A stretch of 64,000 nucleotides of DNA from Oxytricha trifallax (taxonomy: Eukaryota > Ciliophora > Spirotrichea > Sporadotrichida > Oxytrichidae), in assembly GCA_000711775.1 (NCBI GenBank), contig ARYC01001243.1, positions 58,293 to 122,292 of the forward strand, written 5' to 3'. The notes below the pieces were generated by a model. That model had not been told where the DNA came from. It did not search any database and saw only the letters and a program-made list of their open reading frames with translations. The first letter of the stretch is position 1, and each line of letters starts with the position of its first letter. This document shows positions 11,194-23,900 of this stretch, in pieces. The translations under genes and the position numbers were made by a program.

Positions 11194-14100
11194 ATGGGTT
11201 GCACAAGTGGGAAACAAGCTAAAATGGTAAGTAAAAAACAAACAAATAAACAGTTAATTCTTTAATTAATTAGTAATTGTCATTTATTATGGGTTACAAA
11301 TCAATTTTTGATAGGCATTCAAACTGTCTCCGGAAATGAGGGATAAAAATTAAAACTTAGACCCTGAACGTCCTGTAACAGACTTCCCCTACACTTAAGG
11401 TCGTTTGAAATCAATAGACTATGAAACCATCATTTGAAATTATTAAAAGTTCTTAATTTAATTAGATTCAATCATTAAAGAAGGAAAACCATGGACAGAT
11501 CCTTATTTTAGGCCAGAAATATCTTCTATTCTTGATGGCACTATGATGAGACCAGACAGACTCAAGGCTTGGGAAACATTCACCTGGAAGAGGCCTTCAG
11601 AGATGTATGGGCAGGGGAAGTTTTCAATTTATCAAACGATCAGTCCAAGTGACATCAAACAAGGCTATTGTGGTGACTGTTACTATTTGTCATCAATTTA
11701 ACTATTAAAAATGTTATACAGTTTCTCTCATCATTCTTTCCAAGATGTCATTGCGACTTCATTTCTATATTTTTTATAACTTAAACTTGTATCATCAATT
11801 TCTTCATTAGCTGAAAATCCAGAGAGAGTTAAAGCGATATTTCTAACAAAGGAAATCAATGATGCTGGATGCTACGCAATGAAATTTTACCTAAATGGTG
11901 AGCCCAAAATTATAGTTGTAGACGACTATTTCCCTTATTGCAATCACAAAGCTGAGTGGGCTTTCAGCAGAAGTTCCTTAGAAAAGGAGATTTGGGTACT
12001 TTTGCTCGAAAAAGCATGGGCTAAAATTTATGGAAGTTATTAGAGAATTGAGGCTGGTACTACTGGGGAGGCACTGCCAGCACTCACTGGAGCTCCTTCC
12101 ACATTTACCTTTCATAATGAATAAGACGATAAAGAAGTTTTGTGGAAGATGATTAGAGAAGCTGATATGAAGAACTATATCAAATAAGATTAAAATAAAA
12201 GTAGTAAGTATAAATATAAAAGTATCTATATCATAGCTACAGCAATTATGTCTAGTAAATAAGGAAAGACCAGTGATGAAATGAAAAATGTGGGATTGGT
12301 AGATGCTCATGCTTATTCACTTATAGCTACTCACGAAGAAGAAATGACTTAGACAAAGGGTAAAAAACTCAGATTAATATACTATGCAAATTATTAATGG
12401 AAATACTAAAGTTTATTTTAAAGTTTAAAAATTAGGAACCCTTGGGGATTTAAGGAATGGAACGGTGATTGGAGTGATAAATCAGATAAATGGACTCCAG
12501 AGTTAAAAGAAAAACTTTAGCTATAAGATATGGAGGATGGTATCTTTTTCATAAGCTTTGAGGATTATCTTAACTTCTTCTACATAACTACAATCTGCAA
12601 GTATATTGACACTCATGATCTCTCTGTGATGCCTGATTAACATACACCAGGAAATTATTGCATATAGAGGTTTAACATCCCTTAATCCTATGACACTCAG
12701 ATCGTATTTGTCTTGAATCAAATTCATGCTAGGTTTGTTGATGAAACAATGAGAGGCAGCTACAAATATGCACCTATAAAATTTATTATCGCTAAAATCC
12801 TGTAAACTGGCTTGACTACAGCAAATTCTAAGAATCCTAGAAACTCCATTGATTAACCCGAGGAAGAGCTTGCGTTTATAGATGGAGAATATATTTGTTA
12901 TCAACATGCTCATATTGAGTTACCTAAACTTTCAGATGGAGAATACATTCTGTTTTTCAAAGCTGAGTGGGATGCTTTGAATCCTGTCAAGAAGCTTGTA
13001 ATGAATATCTATGCCCCTTAATTAATAAATGCTATTTAGATTAAGGAATTTAAAAAGTCTAAAAGAATTGATTATTATTTTTGCTTTTAAATTTTTTTCA
13101 CCTGATCCAATTGAAATATTCAGAGTGCACGCAAGATAATTCCCATTCTCAGTTTTCAGTATGCTAGATGAATGGCTAGGTTAGAGGCTACAGATGGGTC
13201 ATAAATATGAAGTACCAGTAATGAGTGAATTACAAGACCAGTTCAACGAAGAAGATTATAAGCTTATTAATGGTATTCAATCAATTTATTGATTGATTTT
13301 AGTGAAACATTTAAATTAAATTTCATTATGATTAACTTGAAATTCAACACTGGCGCTTAAGGTGAAAAAGTATTTTACAAATACAGTGTGTAATCTGCTT
13401 CTTAAAATCCATCAGATACACCTACACTTATTTAAGGTATAGAGGAATAGTCACTTGAAATGATGCCTCGTAGTATTCAAAATAAAAATCACTAATTTAC
13501 CTATCAAACTCAAAGATTTGAGTCAATAGTCATTGATGTAATCCGTTAACCCATTAATCAAATGTTTGTGTTAAAACCATCCACTACTAAAGTTTATGTA
13601 TCATAGAGTTATTCACAAATTATTAGAGATTAACAATCTAGTGCATCGAAAGCTGAGAGAAGTGAGTTTTCTGGCGCTTATCTAACTTTCAGAATGGGAT
13701 AAGCTGGAGTGTCGTAATAGAGGGTCAATTAAACTTTAACAACAAACCCTACTTCACGTTAAGTTTATTTGTAGAATAAATAATATAAGAAAATGCTAAT
13801 AATCTTAATTTTATTTATTTTTTTCACCCTAAGGTACTGAGATCTAAGTTGAAATAAAGGCAAACAACGACAGAAATGTATTTTGCATTGAAAACATAGA
13901 CTGCCCTCCTCTCTGTGTGGATTTAGAGGTATCTTGCCCAACTCTTACAAGCAACCTTTAAATTAAGAATGTATAGGTGGGCAGAGGTGACAAGAAGATC
14001 AGAAGACTTGAAGGCAATATAACTCAGCATTCCAATTCATGTTTCAAATACATCATTAGAGCTTTCAATACTAAAGACATCTTGACACTCTCTCAAAACT

Positions 14101-14369
14101 AATAAAACATCAAAGAAGAGCTAAAAAATCCCAATGATGATGCACTAACAGTGATTAAAGACGAACAATACTGGTTAAAAATAGACTAAGAAGCTAAGAA
14201 TATTATCATTGAGAATGGTGGGGATTTTGAATATCCACAAAGATTAGACAGTCAATAAGACGACTCATATATGGGAGGAGGCAATGCAGACTAAGAGAAG
14301 CAGGGACTTCTTAGTTAATAAGAGAGAATGGCTTAACAGTAGCAACTAGAACTTGAATAAAAACAATGA
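11194..14369 (+). CDS. Calpain-type cysteine protease
   Basis: Starts at ATG 11194 (MGCTSGKQAKM), followed by a GT-AG intron at 11227-11314. Removing five short IESs gives one continuous frame ending in TGA at 14367-14369. The papain-like calpain core is complete. It has the catalytic Cys in QGYCGDCYYLSS (family QGxxGDCWxL), the catalytic His in GLVDAHAYSLI and the Asn in KIRNPWGFKEW (family LRNPWG). C-terminal parts look like calpain beta-sandwich (C2L) domains (FRVHARQFPFSVF, AYLTFRMGQAG), and the protein ends in a Gln/Glu-rich tail. MGC at the N-terminus is a common signal for myristoylation plus palmitoylation, so membrane attachment is plausible. No EF-hand region was seen. One in-frame stretch of about 75 bp before KIRNPWG may be an unresolved IES. 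Calcium dependence is known for the family but not shown here. Confidence 0.9.
11227..11314 (+). other. Intron 1 of calpain gene
   Basis: Donor GTAAGT right after codon 11 and acceptor ATAG before GCATTCAAACTG. It has very AT-rich spliceosomal intron composition. Confidence 0.8.
11429..11470. other. IES in calpain gene, 42 bp, pointer ATCATT
   Basis: ATCATT repeats at 11429-11434 and 11471-11476. Unspliced, the frame ends at TGA immediately after the first copy. Excision gives SIDYETIIKEGKPWTDPYF in frame. Confidence 0.92.
11690..11791. other. IES in calpain gene, 102 bp, pointer TCATCAATTT
   Basis: The 10-bp repeat is at 11690-11699 and 11792-11801. Excision joins GDCYYLSSI to SSLAENPERVK, as expected just after the catalytic Cys of a calpain. 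Confidence 0.92.
13066..13108. other. IES in calpain gene, 43 bp, pointer AATTGA
   Basis: AATTGA at 13066-13071 and 13109-13114. Excision joins FKKSKRIE to IFRVHARQFPF in frame; without it the frame is broken by TGA. Confidence 0.9.
13266..13330. other. IES in calpain gene, 65 bp, pointer ATTAA
   Basis: ATTAA at 13266-13270 and 13331-13335. Excision gives EEDYKLINLKFNTGAQGEK. The unspliced frame stops at TGA within the insert. Confidence 0.88.
13781..13829. other. Probable IES in calpain gene, 49 bp, pointer TAA
   Basis: TAA at 13781-13783 and 13830-13832, read as Gln in frame on both sides. Joining gives VYLQNKQGTEIQVEIK. The pointer is short, so the exact border is less certain than for the other calpain IESs. 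Confidence 0.65.
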
Positions 14370-14962
14370 AAAATCATATAAAGTTTATAATGAACGATTA
14401 AAAAAAAAAATCAAGAAATAAAATCCTTTGATAAATATAAGATAACCATAATGGAAAAAATATTTTAATTTATAATTAAAATTTTTTTTCGTAAATAAAT
14501 TATTTTAGCCTGCATTTAGAAAATTCATTGTCTTAATTAATTTTTCTTATAGAAGTAGATTATAAAAACTGCTTAAAATACATTTACTTTAATAAATTTA
14601 AGTAATTTAATCCAATAATCTATAATTTTTTAATTTACATTTCTTGAATGATAATAATATCCCAAATAATATAAGGGTTTTTTTTTAAGTTAAATCAATT
14701 TATTTCCTTTATCATTTAATTTACTAATTTGTGTTTATTTTTCTTTATTAATTTTTTTCTCCATATTATCCATCATTTTCTTGTATTTTCCTAGATTTGA
14801 AACTTATTATTAAAATTATATAATTATTTTGAGAAAATAGTATTAAATAAATTATATATAATGGTTGTATATTATTTCTAAAAGATTTCGAATTTTTAAA
14901 TGAATACATTTAAATTACGTATAAAATAATTATATTCAAAATTTTAATGAATTTAAAATAAT
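14370..14962. other. AT-rich convergent intergenic region
   Basis: Lies between the TGA of calpain (plus) and the TGA of the first RdRP gene (minus). It contains A- and T-runs and no motif or plausible coding block. Confidence 0.6.
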
Positions 14963-17900
14963 TCAACAATAGTACTGCTATTCATTCATAACATTTTCTT
15001 CTTCTTGCATCTTAATAGCAATAAATTTGCTATAGTTTTCATCATCTAACAATGAGTAATCAATCTTATTCTAATTGAAATATGTAATGTAGTAGATTTT
15101 AGAAAATATTAAATATTTTATTTTCTTATATAATTAATATAATTATGCATAAAATATCTAAAATAAACTGATTGCTTGAGCAATTATTTTCCCATTTACA
15201 ATTTGTTTTTCATTAGCATAAGACAAGATGACTTCTTAATAAATGTAATTTTAAGCATTTTAATAATAAAAAATCAAAGTTTTTGAAAAGAATGCAGTAT
15301 AAATGTTAATTCACATTATAAATCCAAATTTAATAAAAGAAAAGTTTACTTGTTAATCGCTTCATTTAAGCTAATTTGTATTAAACTTCGCTTTCTCTCA
15401 TATTACTTAATTTAATATTCGTTTTTACTGTTTTATGTCTCTATAGAACATAGTAACTCAGCTTCTGTAGGTATATTAATAAATTAAATAAATAGAATTA
15501 AAAACTTATATTGAAAAATAATTTACAAATATTTAATGAGTATATGAAATTTAATCATAATGTCTTTTATTTCTTAAATAACTGGTTTTACAACAATCTC
15601 ATTTAAATTGCAGAGATGTTCAGTGAATTCTGGTAGTTTTGTAATTAAACTCTAATTTCAAACCGCAAATATTTAAAAAAAATGAATTGAGCTATATTTA
15701 TATTCAATTTAATTCTATTAGATGTTATACAAGAAACTAAAATTCTTCAAAATAAATAATTCTATATGAAAAATAAAATTAAAAATAAAGAATTAATAAT
15801 TGATCTCATAGTTACCCAATATTGAACTATAAAAATCTTCATCTGTATAATTAATAAAATCAGAGTGAATATCAAATGCTCTATAAATAGTTCCCATTAT
15901 CTTTTATGAAGCATAAGAATCCTGTGATTTAGATTGCATATATAAAATTAATAAATATTATATTTAAAATAGATTTATTAAATAAATTAAATTAAATTAT
16001 ATTAAGGCTAGAACGAAAATTATAAATTTGTAGGATTAAATTCTTTATAAATACATAATTGTTTATATAGTTTCAGGAATTTTAGGCTAACATTTATTAA
16101 TACAAATGTTTTTCTCTGAAATATAACAATAAATATAACTTTATATAATAAATGAATTATAATATTCTCTATACCTCCCTATACTATTCTATCTATTTTT
16201 AATTAATCTCTCTAATAATTAAAAAAGGTAATACTATTATTTAAATTTACTATTTTCTTTTTCAGTTAATAATTTTTAAAAAATACATATTTATATTTAA
16301 TTTATTAAGTTATAAAGAAATAATGTTATAATCAGGAAACATCTAATTATCAAGACCTTCATTTCTAATTTCATGATATTCCTCTATATCTGGTTTACAC
16401 CCATGTTTTTAGAAATCTACTGCTTATTATGGGTAACTTACATTTAAAATTTAATATTATTTTTAAAAATTAAAATTTTTAATTTATTAAATAGTTTTCT
16501 ATCAATTATAATTATGTTTTAGTTTACTATTTCTTAATTAATTAATGATTAAATATATAAAAAATTAAAAAATAAATTATTTAAAACATTTTTATTAAAA
16601 ATTATATAATTAAATTTATTTTCATACTAATGTAGGAATTCTGTGGACAAAGCATGTTGTGAATTTGGACTTTACTTATCGCAAATAGCTAAGTGCAGAC
16701 TGTCAATCTTACCTAAAATGTTGTTCTTAAAGAAATGTAGTAAGCTATAATATTTTATTAAAATTAATTATGGGAAATATTTTATATCAGCTATTTCTTA
16801 AGGTATTAAAGTATATTTTGCTTAATAACCAACAATTCTTTTGCTATTAAAATATAAAAAATAAGTTTAAAATTTCCTAAATATATTAGAATTAGAAATT
16901 AAATACCTAGCGAAAAATTATTTTTAAAAAAAATAATATTATTTGTAACTTATCTTGCAAGAAAGGAAATGATTTGAAGAATAATAAACAATACCTTTAG
17001 TTTCTAATTATTATCAAAGATAAATAATGGAAATTTGAATAATTCAATGATTTGACATTCTAAATTGTCTATAATTTCATATTAAATTTAATAGTTATTA
17101 GATGTATACCAAAAAAAAAGAAGTTAAAAGTGACAAGCTAAGAAAATTTATTTTCAAATTATCAGGAGTATCTCTAATGATACGATTACATAATTCATAC
17201 TATTTATAAACAGATCATAATCGAATGATAATATCAAACTTCTATTTCTCTAAAAATTATGGTGTAAATTAAGAAACTAATCTCTCATTCCATATTATAT
17301 GAAACACATCTCCATCTAGATCACCCCCAGCTAATTAAGATTAAATAGGCTCATCTCCATTAGCAGAAAAAACAACTACGTTATTTAAGTGTTTGTACTA
17401 ATTACAGTTTACTGCAATAATTTTATTTTTTGTTAATAAAATAATGTTTACTATTAAAGATAGTTTTTATTATTACTGCTTTAACTTTCATGACATCATT
17501 AGGATGGAGGCATGGGCTTCTTGTGATAATTACATCCCCAGTTATAACTTCATAAATATCTTTACTTTCTTCATTAATATCAGGATCTTGAACTTGCAAA
17601 AATATTTCACCTGGCTATAGAACTTAAAGGTAGTCCGCTACTCCAATCAAAATTGCAGAGTCTTTAATTGGTATTTTTAAATTTATTAAATTGACTTTAT
17701 GAAATAAATTTCAAATGTAAAGCTTATTTTATTGACGAGTACATTTAGAGAACTATGATAGTTTATGAAGTGAGTTATAATTAATAAATAAATCTCTTAA
17801 AAGCTTATAAATTTAATATATAAATCAATTTTATGGGTATATGGGATAAAAAATACTTTTTAGCATCGATAATTATAAAACCATAAACTACAGCTAAATC

Positions 17901-20900
17901 AATTTTTGAATGACATTTCAACATTCTCTTTACATCAATTAAATACAATAAGCAATTTTTTGTTTTAATTATTTTGATTTAAAAATAATATAAGTAAAAT
18001 GCTTTATAATAATTTGGTATTCTGCCTTTATTCTTGATTTGAGATGTAATTTAATGTGATAGTAGCTTCGATAAATTTTTAATAAATGGATCTGACTGAA
18101 CATCCATTCTCTTTTCAACGAATGTCTTAAACATCTATTAGCCTGACTCACTAATATAGTTTATGAATTCTTTTTGAGTATTTGTGAGCATTAAATTTGA
18201 AATTTTAGCTTGTTATTAAGAAAAAATTAAATCCTCATCTTTTATTGTGTTTTCAAAGCTGTTGATTTAATTTATGAATTTTAATTAGTCCGAAGATTCT
18301 AATATCTACTCGATGTCCTCAAATATGATTCCTTAATTATGAAAATATAAAAAAATATGTATGAAAATAATTTTCGATCAAGGAGATTAATTGTCTGTTA
18401 AAAAATCCTTAACTGGGTGTTGCGCATCTCGCAATTAGCATAAAATATATTAAATTGACATTTTTTACATTTCTTCTAATTGGGTTTAAAACTGCAATTG
18501 AAAATGTTTTAAAGAACATTTTTATTTTCTCTTTAAGTATTTTATTTTATTTAAATCATATATATTTTTTTTACTTAATGTTCAAAGAAGTATCAGAATT
18601 CTCAAATTTTTTCATACTCTTTCTTATTTAAATTTTTTCCCCTTATAACTCTTAATTTACAACCAACGTACCTTTACAACCCCCGAGTCTAAACTAATAA
18701 GCTGAACAATATCATAAATTAAATTAATTTCCAATTTTAAATAACAATCTTAAAGGTTGTAGATAGCATTTATTTTATTGGCCAATTCTTAAGAAATACA
18801 TCCGTTTCCATCTGAGAAGTTTTTCCCATTTTTAATGATATCTGGGATATACTCTATTTGATCAGCTCTCAGCTCGCAAATGTGTCTTGTACCTGAAAAA
18901 AGCTATGCTGCTCTGGCAAGTGTGTGAAGTGAAAACTTATAAAAAAATAGAAATATTTAATAGTGTAATTCCCTTATTTAATTCTTTGTTCTCAGATTTT
19001 ACCACTTTTGGCAAATGCCCAAAGCTTTCTTAAATCTATTACAGTAATTCTTTAAATTTTAACTACAATAATTAAAGGGATTAACCTAAACCAGTTAATC
19101 ACTTATGAGGAAATTAATCTAAAATTAATTCCATACCATTGTACAATCTGACTACATTATCACATTTATCCTCAAATTAACTTGTATTAAGCATCCATAT
19201 TGTGTGTTACTTTAATGAGGAATTTGAATTTCCAAGAAATTAGTAATTCATATGTAGAATATTTATTCCCTCACTGATTGGTTTCCAGACATAGTTCGAT
19301 AAACTATTCTTATGTTTTATTGGCTTGCCTTACTTAAATCCGTATTTACTTTGCAAGATAATTAATATAAGAGATAAAAATAGTAAATCTTTATAATAAT
19401 TAGCAAGATTTATCCAGCATCCTCGAGATCATCACCTTTAAAATCAACTTTCAAGAATTATTTGATTTTTTTAACATACATTTTATTTATAAATAAAGAA
19501 TTTATCATGGTAGTTTTAATTTTGTCTCAATATAACATTTGATAGTTATTGTGCATATAATAATAGGGGGGGAAAGTTTCCTGCACCGGTTTATTATAAA
19601 AAAGAATTTTTTGGTTAGTTTCCTGCACTGAATTTTTTTTCATTTTTAGAATTCGATTTTTATCACATTTATCAACAAAATTTTTTACTAATTTTTTTAT
19701 ATATTATTACTTAATCTATTCTTCAATTAATCAATATCTTTATTAACATGGAATCTAATCACCATCCAAGCAAGGATAAAATTTATCCACTATATAGATT
19801 TCATCTGATATTAGTATACTTCTGTATCTCAACCATAATATTGTTCTATCTGTACTAATGAAATTCCAAATATTTTACTCAATTGTTGTTAAAATTCTAA
19901 TTATTTCTTTCAATGATATATAATATTAGATAATGTTTAATACTATATTTTCATGCAGTTCGCACATGATATAAAAAATATCTTAAAATTTATGGGTTGT
20001 AAAAAAAAATTTATTGTTAAAACTTATGAAATTTTACTTATAAAAAAAGTGCAGGAAACTATCACGAGTGCAGGAAACTTTCCCCCCCAATAATAGTTAT
20101 GAATTAATAATTTTTTTTATTCTTGAGTATTCAAATATTAAACCAAATACAATTACAATGCTCCTAATTTTATTATATACAATTTTTATTATTTTATTTG
20201 TTGATAGTCATTTAGACTTTAATGGAAAATATACAATTCAATGAATCCTTTTATTACTTTTGTAATTTATTATAAAAATAAATAATTTAATTATATTTTA
20301 TGATACTAAGAGTTAAGATTATAGATGTTAAATGTTGGAGTTATAGTTAAGCTGTAAGCTTCAATTTTTCCATCATCATTTTCTGGTAATTTCATTTTAA
20401 GAATGTCTTAGTGAAATCTATCCCAATAAGGGGCTCTGCATAATAATCAAATTAAAATATTATTTATAATTCAATTTTTAAACTTTAATTGAAAATAACA
20501 TTATCAAAAATGATAAATCCTATAAGTATAATTTTATGAATTTAATTTTGGCATAATTCATTATATACCTACCCAATTTTTAAGAATAGTTTATTATACT
20601 TTATCACCTATCTTTTTAAAATCTTCAAAATCAGCTCCTACTTAAGCTGTTTGTATTATGTCTTCTATTTAATGCCTAAACTTTCTTCCATATTACTAAT
20701 TATTTTCTTTATTGATAGTTTACAAAAATTCAATAAATTCTACTTTCACACTAAAAATATCAATTAACTTGGCAGAAACCATTTGCATCACACAAAAGTA
20801 TATATAATATTATTAAATAAAAATAATATGAATAAAATTATATATAATAGATTATGAATAATTAATTACATTGAAATTTAATTTAAATAGTGAAAAGTTA

Positions 20901-23900
20901 GTTTGAAAGCTTGTTTAGGCTTAGTGTTTTTAGATAAAATAGCATTTGAGTCTCAACTAATCCAAGTATTCGCTATCTTATTCTTAAAATATATAAAAGA
21001 CAAGTAAAATATCAAATAATTAAGACTTTATTAAATGTATCGAAATTAATTTTTAAGTATTTCTAACATGTAAATTTATATTAATTTCTAAGAAATTAAG
21101 TTATATATTCTAAATAATATGGTAATAAAATATTATCAATTTTTTCTATTCATACATAAATTTATAATTTAATATAATATACTGGACAATCCAGTAAAAA
21201 AGCGCTAAAGTTATCTACAAGTTTAAATTTGTGTGATACTCCACTTTAATTATTTTCCTATCTTAAATATTGAATTTGACTATTTTTAGAATAAAATTTC
21301 ACATAAACAATCTGATTAAAGTTCCAACTATTCATTTATAAATATAATTAAATATATAGCAATACAAATTTTCATAAACAACAATTATAATTTTATTCAG
21401 TAAATCATCTCCCTTTATCTTACAAAGTGATGGAATTAATAAATATATCAATATTGAATAAATAAATTTGTGTGTATTTTTGATTTTCATCAATAGAAGA
21501 GAATTTACAAGGACTTGATAACTTCATCATCATTTGTAAAGATAAAATTGTAATTTAAAAGTGAAAATAGAAATAAATTAAATATTTTAAATTTAATCTT
21601 ACTTTTTAATATATAAATAAAAATTTTCATTTAAACCAGCTAAATTATATTTTTATTGAAAAGATAAAATAAGAATTAATATTTTTATTTAATTTCAATA
21701 AATTCATTTCAAAACTTAATTTAGACTTTACTACTGAGTTATCCTAGCCAATATCTTAAAGTATTATAATAATATTTATAATTTTTAATTAAATTTAAAA
21801 TTATAATTTTTCAATAAATTATTAGCATTAAAGATGCTTGACATAAAAAAAAATACATTATAACACTAAATTTATATATTAAATAATTTCTTTTGTAAGA
21901 TTATAATAAGTATATCTTATTAATTAAATTTGATAAATAGCATATTTTAAGAATGGCAAATAAATTAAAAATATATCTTGAAGAATATATTCGATTATTT
22001 CAATATTTTTCATATCTATCTCAATGAAATATTTAGAAAATTTGTTGTACTTTTCATTTTATATTAATAATTATCTTAATAATTATTTATATTCTTTTTA
22101 AGTATTTTTTTATGACATTATTTTATTATAAAATTTAATAAATTCATCATTCATCTTTCTCCAAGACATAAACTTAAAATTAACTTTCTAAAAAGATTTA
22201 CTGAAATTAATTATACAAGTATTATAATGTTAAAATTATATATTTTTAATATAAAAATAATTTTAACTTATGAGTTAAATAAACTATAAAAATTTCTATT
22301 ATATAATATATTTGTTTGGGTGTTGACGTCTGGGCCTCCCAGGTACGATCAGGACGTCCCAGCTACGTCAGGACGTCCCAATGTCGTCAGCACGTCCCAG
22401 TGTCGTCAGGACGTCCCAAGGTGACGTCAGGATGTCCCAGATGACGTCAGGATGTCCCAGATGACGTCAGGACGTCCCAAGGTCGTCAGCACATCTCAGG
22501 GTCGATCAGGACGTCCCAGCCTCGTCAGGAAGTCCTTAGTCATAATATTTTTATAAAAGAATAAGATATGATGTGCGAAGCACCATAAAAGATTCTTTAA
22601 GAATCTTTTCAGACAGTGTCCTAGGGATGTAAGCCCTTGTTAACCGTGGTCACAAGGGGTGGAACCACTTGTTCGCAACCAATGCGAATTAATTAATAGC
22701 AGGGGTCAAGGGGGCGGCAGCCGCTGTAGAGGTTCGTAGGCAAAGCTTCCGAAAATACTTTTACGGATGATATGTATGAATATGTGAAAAATTATTATTA
22801 AATTATAATCGTTAATAAATAATTAATCTTTATTTATATGGATTCATTTTTGTAACAAATCACATAAGACCAAACATTAAATGACTCATAAGCACTTATT
22901 CATTAATTATTAGGATGTGGTATACTCTCTAGCACTTTATAATGTTAAAAATCCTAATAATAACTGCATTTCATGTTTACATACTCTTAGAAATATATAG
23001 ATCATTGCTACTATGAATATGATAACAATCAATGCCGCTCTAGATAAACTCTAAAAAATGGTTTGAAAATATTATGTCCTAATACTTACCCACTAAAACT
23101 TTTGCAAGAGATACTATTTGCTTATTTTCCTAATTGAAGGAATAATAGTGAAATGGTTGATAATATTTAAAAAACTTCTGACCTTAAAACAAGTCGTGAA
23201 TCTGTCTGTAAAATCTTAGCAGATGTTAGAAGGATTATTAAAAACTAATTAAAGCTTGAACAAGAAACCTATCTCTTACAGGGCAATGTCTAGATAAATG
23301 ATAAAAAATTAAAAAAAAATATATTCAAATTTTTTTAAAAAAAATATTAATTTAAAATAATATCATGGAAATTATTTTTATTTTAATTCTTATTATTATT
23401 TTTATATAAATAAATCGTAAAATTCACTTATGTTTTAAAAAAAATTGTTGTTTTATAATTATATCAATAACGCATGTTAGCTAGTAAATTAGTTTTTGTT
23501 TTAATAAAATATTTTGCATTAAAAGTTTTTCTATTTAAATTAAGTAATGAATCATTTAAATTTTATTCATAAATTATTTATAGGAATACTATTGAATTTT
23601 AAAATTAAGTTTAATTTTTATTTACAATTATATGCTACTTTTATTTATATTTTAAAGAAAATACCCTTTAACAAATTCAGCATTATATCAATATAGCTAA
23701 GAAAGAATAAAGTAATGAACTCAAAATTGTTCTTCAAAATAGACATTCTAACGAACTAAAATTGCAAGTTATTTTATTAGAGAATCAATTCAAAAGAAAA
23801 TCTTTCTATTTATTAGTAAACATTACTATTTACTAAGATGAAATTACTAAATCAGAGATGTAAAACGTAGTAGTTACCTTTTTAACAAATACTATGTCTT

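Noticed and set aside
12521-12913. Minus-strand open frame of 130 codons
   Set aside because: It lies antisense to the calpain exon with LRNPWG-type motif and long conserved sense coding; it is a shadow of that gene.
22330-22530. CRISPR-like array
   Set aside because: Units are short and imperfect, spacers are only a few bases and themselves repeated, and an inverted copy lies at the other end of a transposon. It is a minisatellite in transposon arms.
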